From Deltaproteobacteria bacterium (GTDB taxonomy: Bacteria; SAR324; XYD2-FULL-50-16), in the NCBI GenBank assembly GCA_029881655.1, contig JAOUME010000008.1:1-42571 (forward strand): a stretch of 42,571 bases of DNA. Reading direction: 5' to 3'. The number at the start of each line of letters is the position of its first letter. Positions within the stretch are counted from its first letter, which is position 1. A program made the translations under genes and the position numbers. Below the pieces are notes generated by a model, which saw nothing but the letters and a program-made list of their open reading frames with translations, searched no databases and was not told the DNA's origin. Below are positions 1-9,734 of the stretch, in pieces.

Positions 1-453
1 GATCGCCAACCCTAAAAAAAGATGCGAATAGCTGGTGAAGCGCTTGGTGAAGGAATAAAAACAGACCAAAAAAATCGCCAGAGGACTCAGCCAGAAAGCA
101 AGCGGGTTCAGTTTCCAGGCGGCGAAGATCAAAACCCCGAAGCTGATCAGAATCATCACCAGCATCGCCAAGGGGCTAATCTCACCGGTCACCGAAGGTC
201 TGTTTTTCGTTCTTGGATTGAGCCGGTCCCACTTGCGGTCCACCAGCCGGTTAAACCCCATGGCGCCAGAGCGGGCCCCGACCATCGCGATGATCACCCA
301 AAGCGCCATCCAGCCCTCCCTTTGACCAAAGCTTAAAAGAGACTCCTGCCTAAAAGCCAAAATAATCGAAATCAAGGCAAAGGGCAAAGCGAAGATCGAG
401 TGGGAAAATTTAATCAGGCTTAAATAACCGCTAACCGTCCGATACCCCAGCAT
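1..453 (-). CDS. UbiA-family prenyltransferase (4-hydroxybenzoate/MqnP-like), N-terminal part
   Basis: Membrane enzyme that transfers a polyprenyl chain to an aromatic acid during quinone synthesis. Only the first 151 residues are inside the window; the 3' end runs off at base 1. The N-terminus (YLSLIKFSHSIFALPFAL) and the Asp-rich prenyl-diphosphate site NRLVDRKWDRLNPRT (N68, D72, D76) are typical of the UbiA superfamily, particularly the 'putative 4-hydroxybenzoate polyprenyltransferase' branch that includes futalosine-pathway MqnP proteins. Hydrophobic membrane segments lie at about 18-35, 49-66, 95-110 and 117-131. The ATG at 453 is preceded by AAGGGG and lies 11 bases past the hslU stop, so it is translated from the hslU operon. 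Seen: motif, membrane segments and spacing. Known: family reaction. Uncertain: ubiquinone or menaquinone precursor as substrate. Confidence 0.9.
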   Translation of the reverse strand, partial: MLGYRTVSGYLSLIKFSHSIFALPFALISIILAFRQESLLSFGQREGWMALWVIIAMVGARSGAMGFNRLVDRKWDRLNPRTKNRPSVTGEISPLAMLVMILISFGVLIFAAWKLNPLAFWLSPLAIFLVCFYSFTKRFTSYSHLFLGLAI

Positions 454-464
454 AATGACACCCC

Positions 465-1829
<1,365 letters not shown>

Positions 1830-1951
1830 AGCTCTTTACCTTTTTAATATTTAATGCCGATGATCGCTCTCATTGATTGACCACGGTTGGCCCGACGCCT
1901 TTTAAGTCCAGCCAAAATGGATTGATGATCCTTTAAGACATCTAATTGATC

Positions 1952-1957
1952 ATTATA
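1952..1957 (-). promoter_or_regulatory. Candidate -10 box of an internal hslU promoter
   Basis: On the minus strand the hslV-hslU spacer contains a perfect TATAAT about 120 bases upstream of the hslU start. The region 17 bases upstream is a T-run and not a good -35 box, so the call rests on the -10 hexamer and the unusual length of the spacer. Inference only. Confidence 0.3.
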
Positions 1958-2065
1958 GACCATGTCCTTAGGAAAAAAAAGTACCCATTCGATCAAATCT
2001 TATTGTTGATTTAATTTAATTTTAATTTCAGTCGATTAACTTTGCGACAGCTAAATGTCCGGAGG

Positions 2066-2596
2066 TTATGAGTCGCTGTCGATCTCCTCGATTGAAAGAT
2101 TGGGATTAGTGTAAATACAGATTCCAGCGGCGATCTTCAGGGATTTCTCCACGATCTCCCTGGCTTCCAGATCGGTGTTTTGAATCAGCGCTCTGGCTGA
2201 GCAGAGGGCGAACTGTCCGCCTGAGCCGATGGCCATAATACCGTCCTCAGGCTCGATCACGTCACCGTTTCCCGATATGATCAGGGATTGCTTGGCGTCA
2301 GCCACGGCCAAAAGCGCCTCAAGATTGCGCAGAACCTTGTTGGTGCGCCAGTCCTTGGCCAACTCGACCGCCGAGCGGATCAGATTGCCGTTGTATTCCT
2401 CCAGCTTGGCGTCGAACTTCTCAAAAAGCGTAAATGCGTCGGCGGTCGATCCGGCGAATCCGGCAATTACCTTATTATTATAGGTTGTCCTGATCTTTCG
2501 GGCATTGGATTTCATCACGGTGTTGCCCAGGGTTACCTGACCGTCACCGGCTAATACCACTTTGTTATTTCTTCTGACCGATAGTATGGTTGTCAT
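2066..2596 (-). CDS. hslV: ATP-dependent protease peptidase subunit HslV (ClpQ)
   Basis: Proteasome-type threonine peptidase, the proteolytic core of the HslUV complex. The 176-residue protein begins [27 protein letters not shown]; after removal of Met1 the Thr2 side chain becomes the N-terminal nucleophile. The GDGQVT segment, the conserved [17 protein letters not shown] region (about 47-63) and [16 protein letters not shown] (about 121-136) are all typical. Length is that of the family (170-180). Its first 32 bases overlap the 3' end of rlmE, indicating translational coupling. The ATG start is fixed by the requirement for Thr at position 2. Confidence 0.98.
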   Translation of the reverse strand: MTTILSVRRNNKVVLAGDGQVTLGNTVMKSNARKIRTTYNNKVIAGFAGSTADAFTLFEKFDAKLEEYNGNLIRSAVELAKDWRTNKVLRNLEALLAVADAKQSLIISGNGDVIEPEDGIMAIGSGGQFALCSARALIQNTDLEAREIVEKSLKIAAGICIYTNPNLSIEEIDSDS

Positions 2597-3221
2597 CTTT
2601 TATCCTGTCTGTGTCTGTTTTGTCTTGTATCTGATGATCTTTTTTCCGCGCGCCCAGCACGAAGACCTCCCTGCTTTCGCTACGGCTGCTTTTGGGCTTG
2701 ATCACCAGAGTGGAATGATACGCTTTGTTAAAGGCGGTAAGCAACTCCTTAAATTCCCCGCCCTGCAACACCTTGGTCAGAAGTGAGCCGCCTGTCCTGA
2801 GCCTTGTCCTGGCCACTTCAAGCGCCAAGTTACAAAGATCATACGAGCGTCTCGCGTCGACGTCCTTGATGCCGGTCGTCTTCGGCGCCATGTCGCTTAA
2901 GACCAGATCGAACACCACGGGCGCGTCCAAAAAAGCGGCCACGGTATCGTTGAGGTCGGCCTGGTTAAAGCGCATATTGGGAGCGAGACCAATCTCAAGT
3001 TCTTTAAGGTCAACCCCGAAAACCAATCCCGTCTCCCCTGCCTTCAAGGAGGCATATTGCATCCAGCTCCCCGGTGACGCCCCCAGGTCCAGCACCTTGA
3101 ATCCCTTTTTAATCAGCCGGTGACGCTGATCGATTTCCTCCAGTTTAAAGACCGATCTGGCGGCAAAACCTTTTTTCTTGGCCTGGTGAAAGTAGTGATC
3201 CTGAACTTTTTTCATGCGCAA
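2565..3221 (-). CDS. rlmE: 23S rRNA 2'-O-methyltransferase RlmE (FtsJ/RrmJ)
   Basis: SAM-dependent methyltransferase that modifies the 23S rRNA A-loop uridine (U2552 in E. coli) during late 50S assembly. The 218-residue protein has the SAM motif [10 protein letters not shown] at 44-53 and the K-D-K-E catalytic tetrad of the family: K26 (SVFKLEEID), D110 (LSDMAP), K150 (LTKVLQGGE) and E185 (SRSESREVF). The last 25 or so residues after LGARKK are hydrophilic and overlap the hslV start. It lies 28 bases after mazG and reads into hslV, as part of one operon. Confidence 0.96.
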   Translation of the reverse strand: MRMKKVQDHYFHQAKKKGFAARSVFKLEEIDQRHRLIKKGFKVLDLGASPGSWMQYASLKAGETGLVFGVDLKELEIGLAPNMRFNQADLNDTVAAFLDAPVVFDLVLSDMAPKTTGIKDVDARRSYDLCNLALEVARTRLRTGGSLLTKVLQGGEFKELLTAFNKAYHSTLVIKPKSSRSESREVFVLGARKKDHQIQDKTDTDRIKDDNHTIGQKK

Positions 3222-3249
3222 TTATCCCTCGCCTTGATTTAAAATCTGA

Positions 3250-4077
3250 TCAACCTTCAATTCCGGCTTTTTTAAGCTTTCTCTTCGCTTCCTGCCAGAC
3301 CTCCTCCATTTCATCCAGGGTCAGTTTATTATTGTTTTGGCTCTCCCTGAAGATGGCGTCCTCCACATAGGAAAAGCGGTTTTTGAAACGGTCGTTGCAT
3401 TTCTTCATGGCGATTTCAGGGTTGATCTTGTAAAATCGCGCCAAGGTGGTTACCGCGCAAAGCAAATCCCCGATTTCATGCTCCAGATTTTTCTTGACCG
3501 GATCGCTCTTATCCATCTCTTCTCTAAGCTCGCCGAGTTCCTCCAATATTTTCTTATAGACATCCTCGGTATTCTCCCAGTCAAAACCCAGATTGGCCGC
3601 CCTCTTGCCGTAAGCGAAAGAGGTCAGCATCGCGGGTTGGGATAATGGGACGCCCTCCAAAACCGATTGCTGGTTGTTTTTCTCCTTTTTGAGGCGGTTC
3701 CACTGATGGTGAAGCTCCTGCTCGCTGATGGCCGAGTTTCGTTGGGAGAAGACATGCGGATGCCGGTGAATCATTTTCTCGGCGATAGCCTCCGCCACTT
3801 GATCCAGGTCAAAACGATCTTCCTCACTGGCAATCTGGGCATGCAGAACCACCTGCAGGAGTAAATCCCCCAACTCCAGCTTTAAAGGCTCAGCGGTCTT
3901 GTTGCTCTGAATCTCATCGATGACCTCCCATGTTTCCTCCAGGAGATAGGGAATCAGACTCTCATGGGTTTGTTTCTTATCCCAGGGACAACCCTCCTCA
4001 GAGCGTAGTTGGGCGACGGTCTCGATCAGCTTGACCATACCGCTCAAGCCCGGGACTTCCTGTTTATCATGGGACAT
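3250..4077 (-). CDS. mazG: Nucleoside triphosphate pyrophosphohydrolase MazG
   Basis: House-cleaning all-alpha NTP pyrophosphatase that hydrolyses (d)NTPs to NMP and pyrophosphate; in E. coli it also moderates ppGpp. The 275-residue protein has the GCPWDKKQTHESLIPYLLEE signature at about 29-48 and two tandem MazG helical domains. The N-terminal one has EETWEVIDEI and LELGDLLLQV; the C-terminal one has EELGELREEM and HEIGDLLCAV. Both retain the acidic Mg-binding residues. Length equals that of the canonical two-domain form (about 260-280). The ATG start leaves a natural N-terminus ahead of the first domain. It is the first gene of the mazG-rlmE-hslV-hslU-ubiA run. Confidence 0.96.
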   Translation of the reverse strand: MSHDKQEVPGLSGMVKLIETVAQLRSEEGCPWDKKQTHESLIPYLLEETWEVIDEIQSNKTAEPLKLELGDLLLQVVLHAQIASEEDRFDLDQVAEAIAEKMIHRHPHVFSQRNSAISEQELHHQWNRLKKEKNNQQSVLEGVPLSQPAMLTSFAYGKRAANLGFDWENTEDVYKKILEELGELREEMDKSDPVKKNLEHEIGDLLCAVTTLARFYKINPEIAMKKCNDRFKNRFSYVEDAIFRESQNNNKLTLDEMEEVWQEAKRKLKKAGIEG

Positions 4078-4369
4078 ATGCGGTTTTGGCTAGGATAGGT
4101 TTTGCCGTTTTTTTGGACGAAGACGGTTTGAACGACTTAAGGATTATCTTGATACCAATCACCACTCTTGTCAATATCGTCCGCCGCCCAAATCAAAGCG
4201 ATACAATATTAAAGCGCGTTCACTTGATCAATTTGCCGCATCCACTTTTTGACTTCAACCTGATTGGCGTTGATGAAAAAGCTTCAATGCTCTAGGCTGG
4301 GATGAAAAACCGCTATCAGCCTCATTTGAAGGCTGATGATTTAATCCACAATTCGCGCGAGGAAGGACT
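4078..4369. other. Intergenic region between divergent mazG and aminotransferase-like gene
   Basis: A 292-base divergent spacer that should carry both promoters. I see no convincing sigma-70 pair. The only clear structure is a perfect 8-base stem, ATCAGCCT (4315-4322) with AGGCTGAT (4330-4337) around a 7-base loop, ending about 32 bases before the downstream ATG and therefore likely in its 5' leader. It lacks a T-run, so it is not an intrinsic terminator. The one short open frame here shows no family resemblance. Confidence 0.4.
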
Positions 4370-5686
4370 ATGAAATACCCAAAAGGTCTGGAGACCTTAG
4401 AAAAAGCCAAGCAATGGATCGCGGGGACCAGCCCGGGCCAGATCAGAAGATCCGAGTTTTACTCCGATGGAGCCTGGCCGTCCTTTTTTAAGAAGGCCAA
4501 AGGAGTCGAGGTCTGGGATATCGATGATAACCACTTCATCGATATGGCGTTTGCCGGTGACGGGAGCACCCTTCTGGGTTACGCCGATCCCGAGGTTGAT
4601 CAGGCGGTCATGGAGGTTCTCCAGTCAGGTGCGGTCTGCACTTTAGACGCTCCCGAAATGGTTGAGCTGGCCGAGTATTTCAACCGTATCCACCCCTGGG
4701 CCAAACAGACCAAGTTCGCCAAAACCAAGACCGAAGCTTTGGGTATCGCGGTTAGAATCGCCAGAGCCTACACCAAAAAGGATAAAATCATCCAGTGCGG
4801 GGAGCATGGCTGGCAGGACTGGTACCTGGGAGCCAATCTCAAAAACCCTCAAGCCCTGGATAATTACGGGATCAAGGGCCTTCCCACTGGCGGGGTTCCC
4901 GGCTGCTATGGGGATTTGGCCTACAATTTCGATTACGGCAGGATCGAGCAGTTAAGGGAGATCATGGAGAAGAATCCGGGCCAGATCGCGGCGGTGGTTT
5001 TCGAGCCTGACCCAGGCCGAAAGGTCAGACCGGATTTCCTGTTGGAGCTTGAAAAGGCGATCAGGGAGATGGAAGCGGTTTTTATCGTCAACGAAAGCAG
5101 GACCGCCTACCGTATGAGTACCGGAGGCGCCCATCTCAGCATGGGTATCACGCCTGATATGGCCGTATTTTCAAACTCGATCGCCAATGGCTACCCCATC
5201 TCGGCTGTGATCGGCAGCCAGGAGGTGATGGATGCCCATAAAACCACCTTTATCGATGACGCGGGCTGGCAGGAAAGAATCGGAGCTAAAGCCGCTCTGG
5301 TCTGCATGAAAAAATGCGCTATCCATGACGTCGCCTTTCACCTTCTCAAAATCGGCAAACGCTTTCAGGACGGAATCACTCAGTTGGCAGAGCAATTCGA
5401 TATCAAATTGAGGGTCAAAGGCTATCCGGCTCTGCCGCGAATCGATTTTCGCGATGAAAACGCGCCTGAGGTCAAAGCTTTTTTTGTTCAGAAGATGCTG
5501 GATTTCGGTTTTTTGGCCTCTGACCGTTTTTATCCGACCTTCGCTCACGAGACTGATCACGTCACTTCGTACCTCCTGGCCGTAAAAAGCACCTTCGGGA
5601 TGATCCAGGAAGCTCAAAAAGAAAGCCGTCTCAAAGAACTTCTTAAGGGAAAGCCATCGGCTATGAACTATAACGGATTGGATTGA
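4370..5686 (+). CDS. Class-III aminotransferase-fold protein lacking the catalytic lysine (probable pseudoenzyme)
   Basis: The 438-residue protein aligns by eye over its whole length with class-III PLP enzymes of the glutamate-1-semialdehyde aminomutase-like branch found in surface-glycan clusters. Landmarks are ARAYTKKDKI (131-140), HGWQDWYLGANL (146-157), VVFEPDPG (209-216), GGAHLSMGITPDMAVFS (252-268), ANGYPISAVIG (272-282) and WQERIGAKAAL (300-310). The pivotal residues are changed. The Asp that holds the PLP ring nitrogen (usual DE..TG.R) is Asn241 in VNESRTAYR, and the Schiff-base Lys (usual SKA.ANGYP) is Asn269 in FSNSIANGYP (codon AAC at 5174-5176). The phosphate-loop SGTEA is KTKTEA (118-123). 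The frame is intact, so the fold looks maintained without normal transaminase chemistry. It stands alone between mazG and the lipoprotein genes. A preceding GAGGAAGG supports the ATG start. Substrate and role are unknown. Confidence 0.85.
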   Translation: MKYPKGLETLEKAKQWIAGTSPGQIRRSEFYSDGAWPSFFKKAKGVEVWDIDDNHFIDMAFAGDGSTLLGYADPEVDQAVMEVLQSGAVCTLDAPEMVELAEYFNRIHPWAKQTKFAKTKTEALGIAVRIARAYTKKDKIIQCGEHGWQDWYLGANLKNPQALDNYGIKGLPTGGVPGCYGDLAYNFDYGRIEQLREIMEKNPGQIAAVVFEPDPGRKVRPDFLLELEKAIREMEAVFIVNESRTAYRMSTGGAHLSMGITPDMAVFSNSIANGYPISAVIGSQEVMDAHKTTFIDDAGWQERIGAKAALVCMKKCAIHDVAFHLLKIGKRFQDGITQLAEQFDIKLRVKGYPALPRIDFRDENAPEVKAFFVQKMLDFGFLASDRFYPTFAHETDHVTSYLLAVKSTFGMIQEAQKESRLKELLKGKPSAMNYNGLD

Positions 5687-5729
5687 AACTTCTGTGATAA
5701 TAATTTGGGTAGGTCTAAAGAGAATCCGC

Positions 5730-6920
5730 CTAACGGCCGACCCTTTTAACGCCTTGCTTGAACTCGTCGTCTCCCGTCTTTCTTTGACCTTCCTGGTAGT
5801 AACGCAAAGCCTGATGGTACTCCCCAATGGCTTCGTAAGCCAAAGCCAGATTATAAAGATCAGATGAGTCCAAAGGTTTCTTAAGGCCTTCCAGACGGTT
5901 GATGGCTTCTTCGTAGGCATTGCCCTTAAGGAGGGTTTCCGCATTGGAGTCCCCGCTGGCGATACTCAGGTTCGCCTCGACGGAATAAGGGCTGATCTTG
6001 CGCACAAAATCAGAAGCGATCTTTTTGGCGAGGATCATTTTTATATCCAGTGGCACCAGTGGTACCTTCCCGTTCTGCTTTAGAAGATAACCCTTCGATT
6101 TGGATTCTTCCGGGTCGCTAAAAATCAGTTCGCCCTTTTCGGCAAGGGATTCCAGTTGGCTGAAAATTCCAGCGTCTTTCTGCAGGCCTACCTTGTCGAT
6201 GGAACTCTTGATTTGTTTGGCGAGACCCGAAGTCTTCTGATTTCCGCCCCACTTTTTGGCGTAATACACCTTAAAAGACTGAGGAGGAATGATGTCCGAC
6301 TGGTCGCTTTTGCGTACAAAGGCTATCTGAACCTCCATCGCCGCAGCCATTTCAACCGCCGGCGTGGGAACCATGAACCCCTTACCCCGGTCTTCAGCCA
6401 TTTTCAGAGCGGTCGATTTCAATCCCATGATCAAGGCCTTTTCTCCCAGGGAAACGTTGTTTTTAGTCACCAGCAGCACATAAAACTTCTCATCGGTCTT
6501 AAAATCGGTCTGATTAAAGTACCTCACTTTCGCCTGAAGCACTCCGATCTTGCTGTCATTGGGAATCACGCCTGAAAAAGCGGTCGAGCCGGGCGTGGTG
6601 TTTAATATCTGGAATCGGCGTCCATCTGAGAGACCCGAGAGAATATAGGCTCTGAGAATATCGGCGGCCTGGGTGTTGGCGGGAAAAGCGGTAATATCCC
6701 CCTCGACTTTGGAGATCGGACCCACCCCTTCGGGCAGGGAGACTTCCTGTCCCAATTCGTCAATAAAAGATCCGACGGATATCATCTCGATCCCCTCGAT
6801 TTCCATCTCCGCGGGTTTGATGACTCGAAAGGTCAGCTTCGGCGCGCAGGATGACATAAAAATCAGCCCCGCGAGCAGCAAGTACAAAACCCTTAAATTC
6901 TGTTTTTTTTCTCTGGTCAT
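5730..6920 (-). CDS. TPR-containing lipoprotein, paralog 1 of 3
   Basis: Function not recognised. From the ATG at 6920 the product has 396 residues with a lipoprotein signal, LLLAGLIFMSSC, giving a mature Cys-Ala-Pro N-terminus; a TTG 15 bases further upstream is a less likely start. The opening FRVIKPAEMEIEGIEMISVGSF matches paralog 2 (VIVMSPAEIDTKKIARVAVGSF), a pattern like the N-terminal strand-helix of CsgG/TolB-N-type domains (inference). The C-terminal 100 residues (KISPYS..LSIASGDSNAETLLKGNAYEEAINRL..DLYNLALAYEAIGEYHQALRYYQEG) form a TPR-like helical segment shared with the other two. It is the last gene of the three; its start lies 20 bases after the stop of paralog 2. Probably anchored in the outer membrane facing the periplasm. 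Confidence 0.82.
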   Translation of the reverse strand: MTREKKQNLRVLYLLLAGLIFMSSCAPKLTFRVIKPAEMEIEGIEMISVGSFIDELGQEVSLPEGVGPISKVEGDITAFPANTQAADILRAYILSGLSDGRRFQILNTTPGSTAFSGVIPNDSKIGVLQAKVRYFNQTDFKTDEKFYVLLVTKNNVSLGEKALIMGLKSTALKMAEDRGKGFMVPTPAVEMAAAMEVQIAFVRKSDQSDIIPPQSFKVYYAKKWGGNQKTSGLAKQIKSSIDKVGLQKDAGIFSQLESLAEKGELIFSDPEESKSKGYLLKQNGKVPLVPLDIKMILAKKIASDFVRKISPYSVEANLSIASGDSNAETLLKGNAYEEAINRLEGLKKPLDSSDLYNLALAYEAIGEYHQALRYYQEGQRKTGDDEFKQGVKRVGR

Positions 6921-6940
6921 AAACCGGCGATTCAAATCGG

Positions 6941-8083
6941 TTAAGGCTGCTTTTCAGCCAATTGTCTCTTTAGTTTCGGGTTTTCCCTGAGGGCTTTTTC
7001 GATCCGACCCAAGCCTTGCGCGATGATAAAATTGCCCGGGTCCGTCTCGTAGGCTTCGCGGTAATAAACCTTTGCCAACCCGAAATCTCCCGTCGCCTCG
7101 AAACTCAAGCCCAGATTATAAAGATCCTCAGGGGCTTTGCTTTTAGCCGCGACCCGTTGAAGCCGGTCAATCGCCATCTCATAAGCGCCCGCCTTGATCA
7201 ATTGGACCGATTGGGTATCCCCCCCCGTATCGATGGGATAGGATACTTTTTTCTCACTCACAGCGATCTTGCGGGTGAAGCTACTGGCGATCGAAGAGGC
7301 CAGATCGGTGACCATCTGGTCAAATGAAGGCAGGACCATGGGCGAATTTTCAAACGAAGAGCTATCGGTCCGGGGTTTGAAAAAAGCGGTGGCCTCCGAT
7401 GCCGCAGATTCCAAAAGTTCCATACCTTCCAGGGGAGCCCCTCCGATGCGGTCGGCGAACCGTCTCTCCTCCACCACGACCGCCACCACCTCGGTGGGAG
7501 CCAGACGGGTGAGTTTGGTTTCCAAGACCAGATTTCCTCTCATGCTTTGGAAAGGCCACCAGATAACCTTCTGGATCGTCACATCCGGAGCCCTTTTCGA
7601 TTTGCCACCCTGCGCATAAGTCAATTCTCCCTTGGCGACATCTGCGCCTCTCGTCTTTCTGAAGTCGATCCAGATCTTGCCGTTGATGACCGCGTCGATC
7701 TCTCCGGTTTTATAGCCCACCGTTCCCACCAAGTCCTGGAAAGCCCGGTCGTTCTCCAGTTTTTCGAACTCATCAGTATAGACCAGCTTGAAATAGGGTA
7801 CTTGCGCCAGGCTGTTGATGACTTGAGCCCGAACCTGCCGGCTGATCGATTTTTTCTCCTCCGCGCCTAGCCTGACCTCTTCCTTCTCCCAGTACCCTTT
7901 CTTATCGACATACACCATCTGGCTGATGGTAGCGATCTCGAAACTCCCGACGGCCACTCTCGCGATCTTTTTAGTATCGATTTCCGCGGGACTCATCACG
8001 ATGATCTTCACCTTGGGAGCGCATGAGGCGACAAGGCCGCTCAAAAGGATGATCCAAAGCCAACGTGCTTTAAGTAAAGTCAT
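6941..8083 (-). CDS. TPR-containing lipoprotein, paralog 2 of 3
   Basis: Function not recognised. The 380-residue protein has a clear signal peptide and lipobox, ILLSGLVASC (mature Cys-Ala-Pro-Lys), with no Asp at +2, so outer-membrane sorting is likely. The N-terminal block (about 25-130) has the PAEIDTKKIARVAVGSFE motif followed by KKSISRQVRAQVINSLAQVPYFKLV, resembling CsgG/LpoB-type domains where a small regulatory lipoprotein fold repeats 'helix then strand' (inference). A predicted amphipathic strand-rich middle (about 130-280) follows. The C-terminus has SSFTRKIAVSEKK, GGDTQSVQLIKAGAYEMAIDRL and a canonical TPR unit DLYNLGLSFEATGDFGLAKVYYREAYETDPGN. It lies 11 bases after paralog 3 and 20 bases before paralog 1, so the three are co-transcribed. 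Confidence 0.82.
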   Translation of the reverse strand: MTLLKARWLWIILLSGLVASCAPKVKIIVMSPAEIDTKKIARVAVGSFEIATISQMVYVDKKGYWEKEEVRLGAEEKKSISRQVRAQVINSLAQVPYFKLVYTDEFEKLENDRAFQDLVGTVGYKTGEIDAVINGKIWIDFRKTRGADVAKGELTYAQGGKSKRAPDVTIQKVIWWPFQSMRGNLVLETKLTRLAPTEVVAVVVEERRFADRIGGAPLEGMELLESAASEATAFFKPRTDSSSFENSPMVLPSFDQMVTDLASSIASSFTRKIAVSEKKVSYPIDTGGDTQSVQLIKAGAYEMAIDRLQRVAAKSKAPEDLYNLGLSFEATGDFGLAKVYYREAYETDPGNFIIAQGLGRIEKALRENPKLKRQLAEKQP

Positions 8084-8094
8084 ATCTTAGCCGG

Positions 8095-9354
8095 TTATTT
8101 TTGCTGATTGATTTTCGCGTCGTCTTTCAAACGCCTTTCTATACGACCGATACCCTGCGCGTAGATCAGGTTGTCGGGGTCCTCCTTCAAAGCGGCATGA
8201 TAATAATTTTTTGCGTCCAGGTAATCCTCGATGATCATGGCCCCCATTTCAAAACTGAGACCCAGATTATAGGTGTCGGACGGACTTTTTTTCCCTTTAG
8301 CTTTTAAGCGGGTTTGGGCGGTCTTCCAATCCCCATTTTTCAGAGCCTTGATCGCCTTGGAGTCACCACCCTCGTCAATGCTGATCTCGGCAAGCTCACG
8401 GTAAGGTGAGATGGTTTTGACAAACGGCATCAGAGATCGATCGACCAGGCTTGAGTAAATCGTCTGCTTCTCATAATCGCTAAGATCATCCGCCGAATCC
8501 GCCCAACGGCTGATCCATCTTCCTCTCGAACTGTTGGGATTGCTGGCATCCACCACCGCCAATTTGCGCACAAACAGCGGGGTCACCGGAGAGACAATCA
8601 AGGGGGCGGCTTCCCCAAGCGTCAAATAGCTTTCGTGGACATTCACCGCAGGCTGAATGATATGGCGGCCAAAGCTGGCGCTATCGGAACGGATGGCCAG
8701 CGTCTCTCTGACTTCGCCTATTTGAGTTATGCTTAAATCAATCTGGGTAAAATAGGAAACGTTCTTGTATTTGTAGACGCGGACGACCGAATCAACCGGC
8801 GGTTTGTCCTGCTCCTTGCCTGAGGCCATTCCCATCAGCATACCAATACCTTCGTTCATCAGGGTCGCTGAGAGCCCACCCGAGCGGCACAACAGACTCC
8901 GCCTGCTTAAGGTGACGCCCTGCTCGCTGGTCTGGGTCGAGACCAAACCGGTGATAAACCCGGCTGCCCCACCCGTACAAGTCGCAATTTCAGTAAACTG
9001 CCCGTCCGAAACTTCGCCTCCGCTGATCACTTCGCCCTGAATAACCCCGACCCATTCGCGGTTGGGATCGATCCCTTCGACCGGACCGATAAAAGCCTCG
9101 AAACGGCCAAAACTGTTCAGGCTCTCCTTGAGCTTTGAGATAACCTCCTGTTTTAAGCCGAGTTTGTCCTTATTGCTTTTGATCAGGGAAGGATCGATGA
9201 ATATCTTTTTTATCTTTGAGGGGATCGTCAGTCTGGCAGGTCTTTGGACCTCGATCTTCGATATGGCGGCAGGACCGCAACCGCTCAGAAGCGGAATCAT
9301 CCCCAGTAAAAGGACTCCAAAAATACCTCGGTTGATCTTCATCGTTTTGTCCAT
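8095..9354 (-). CDS. TPR-containing lipoprotein, paralog 3 of 3 (first gene of the operon)
   Basis: Function not recognised. The 419-residue product has the lipobox IPLLSGC and a mature Cys-Gly-Pro. After it comes VQRPARLTIPSKIKKIFIDPSLI, the same 'PA..TIP..I..I.' motif as the paralogs. A Gly/Ala-rich hydrophobic stretch near 128-180 (CTGGAAGFITGL, LMNEGIGMLMGMASG) is unique to this copy and could insert in or lie along a membrane. The C-terminal part, FVKTISPYRELAEISIDEGGDSKAIKALKNGDWKTAQTRL then TYNLGLSFEMGA..DAKNYYHAALKEDPDN and AQGIGRIERRL, matches the other two. An ATG 15 bases further in is an alternative start. An extended -10 promoter lies about 50 bases upstream. Confidence 0.82.
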   Translation of the reverse strand: MDKTMKINRGIFGVLLLGMIPLLSGCGPAAISKIEVQRPARLTIPSKIKKIFIDPSLIKSNKDKLGLKQEVISKLKESLNSFGRFEAFIGPVEGIDPNREWVGVIQGEVISGGEVSDGQFTEIATCTGGAAGFITGLVSTQTSEQGVTLSRRSLLCRSGGLSATLMNEGIGMLMGMASGKEQDKPPVDSVVRVYKYKNVSYFTQIDLSITQIGEVRETLAIRSDSASFGRHIIQPAVNVHESYLTLGEAAPLIVSPVTPLFVRKLAVVDASNPNSSRGRWISRWADSADDLSDYEKQTIYSSLVDRSLMPFVKTISPYRELAEISIDEGGDSKAIKALKNGDWKTAQTRLKAKGKKSPSDTYNLGLSFEMGAMIIEDYLDAKNYYHAALKEDPDNLIYAQGIGRIERRLKDDAKINQQK

Positions 9355-9734
9355 CTCTAAACTAAAATATTTGTTTGTAATATTACTATTATAATAAGCC
9401 GATTATAGCAATAATAAAATTTAACGCCCCCCGTTTTTAAAAAAAGGCGCGCTGAGGCTGGCTGTCCCCGCATGGACCATCCCTTCAGGATCAAAATCTT
9501 CGCCATAGAGTTTTAATTTGTATGCCTTTTTCTATTAAATGATTAAAACGATCGCTGACCACCCCTATGAATCCGAAAATGGATTCAAAGTCACATCCGT
9601 CAAAATTAATTCAAATTTTGGTTTTATTTTTTACTCATTTATCATAAAATTTAAAGATATATTTTATCTGTTGTTTTTCCCTAGCCGTTTTTTTTATAAA
9701 CATAACCGTGGTCAACTATCCCCAGGAATGAAAA
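9355..9734. other. Intergenic region between the lipoprotein operon and the hemerythrin gene
   Basis: A 380-base AT-rich divergent spacer with no convincing gene. It holds the candidate lipoprotein-operon promoter (9402-9410, minus strand) and a small perfect hairpin, TGAATCC (9568-9574) with GGATTCA (9581-9587). No terminator, tRNA or further repeat is evident. Confidence 0.5.
9402..9410 (-). promoter_or_regulatory. Candidate extended -10 promoter of the lipoprotein operon
   Basis: On the minus strand the sequence reads TGCTATAAT, a perfect extended -10 element (TG, one base, TATAAT), about 50 bases upstream of the first lipoprotein start codon. No good -35 box is visible, which extended -10 promoters can tolerate. 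A second TATAAT lies 14 bases downstream at 9388-9393. Confidence 0.45.

Noticed and set aside
4086-4295. A 69-codon frame in the mazG/aminotransferase spacer
   Set aside because: TTG start, no ribosome-binding site, no similarity and no conserved motif visible.
5171-5944. A 257-codon minus-strand frame across the 3' end of the aminotransferase-like gene and of lipoprotein 1
   Set aside because: It overlaps two better-supported genes, has no domain and reads as a shadow.
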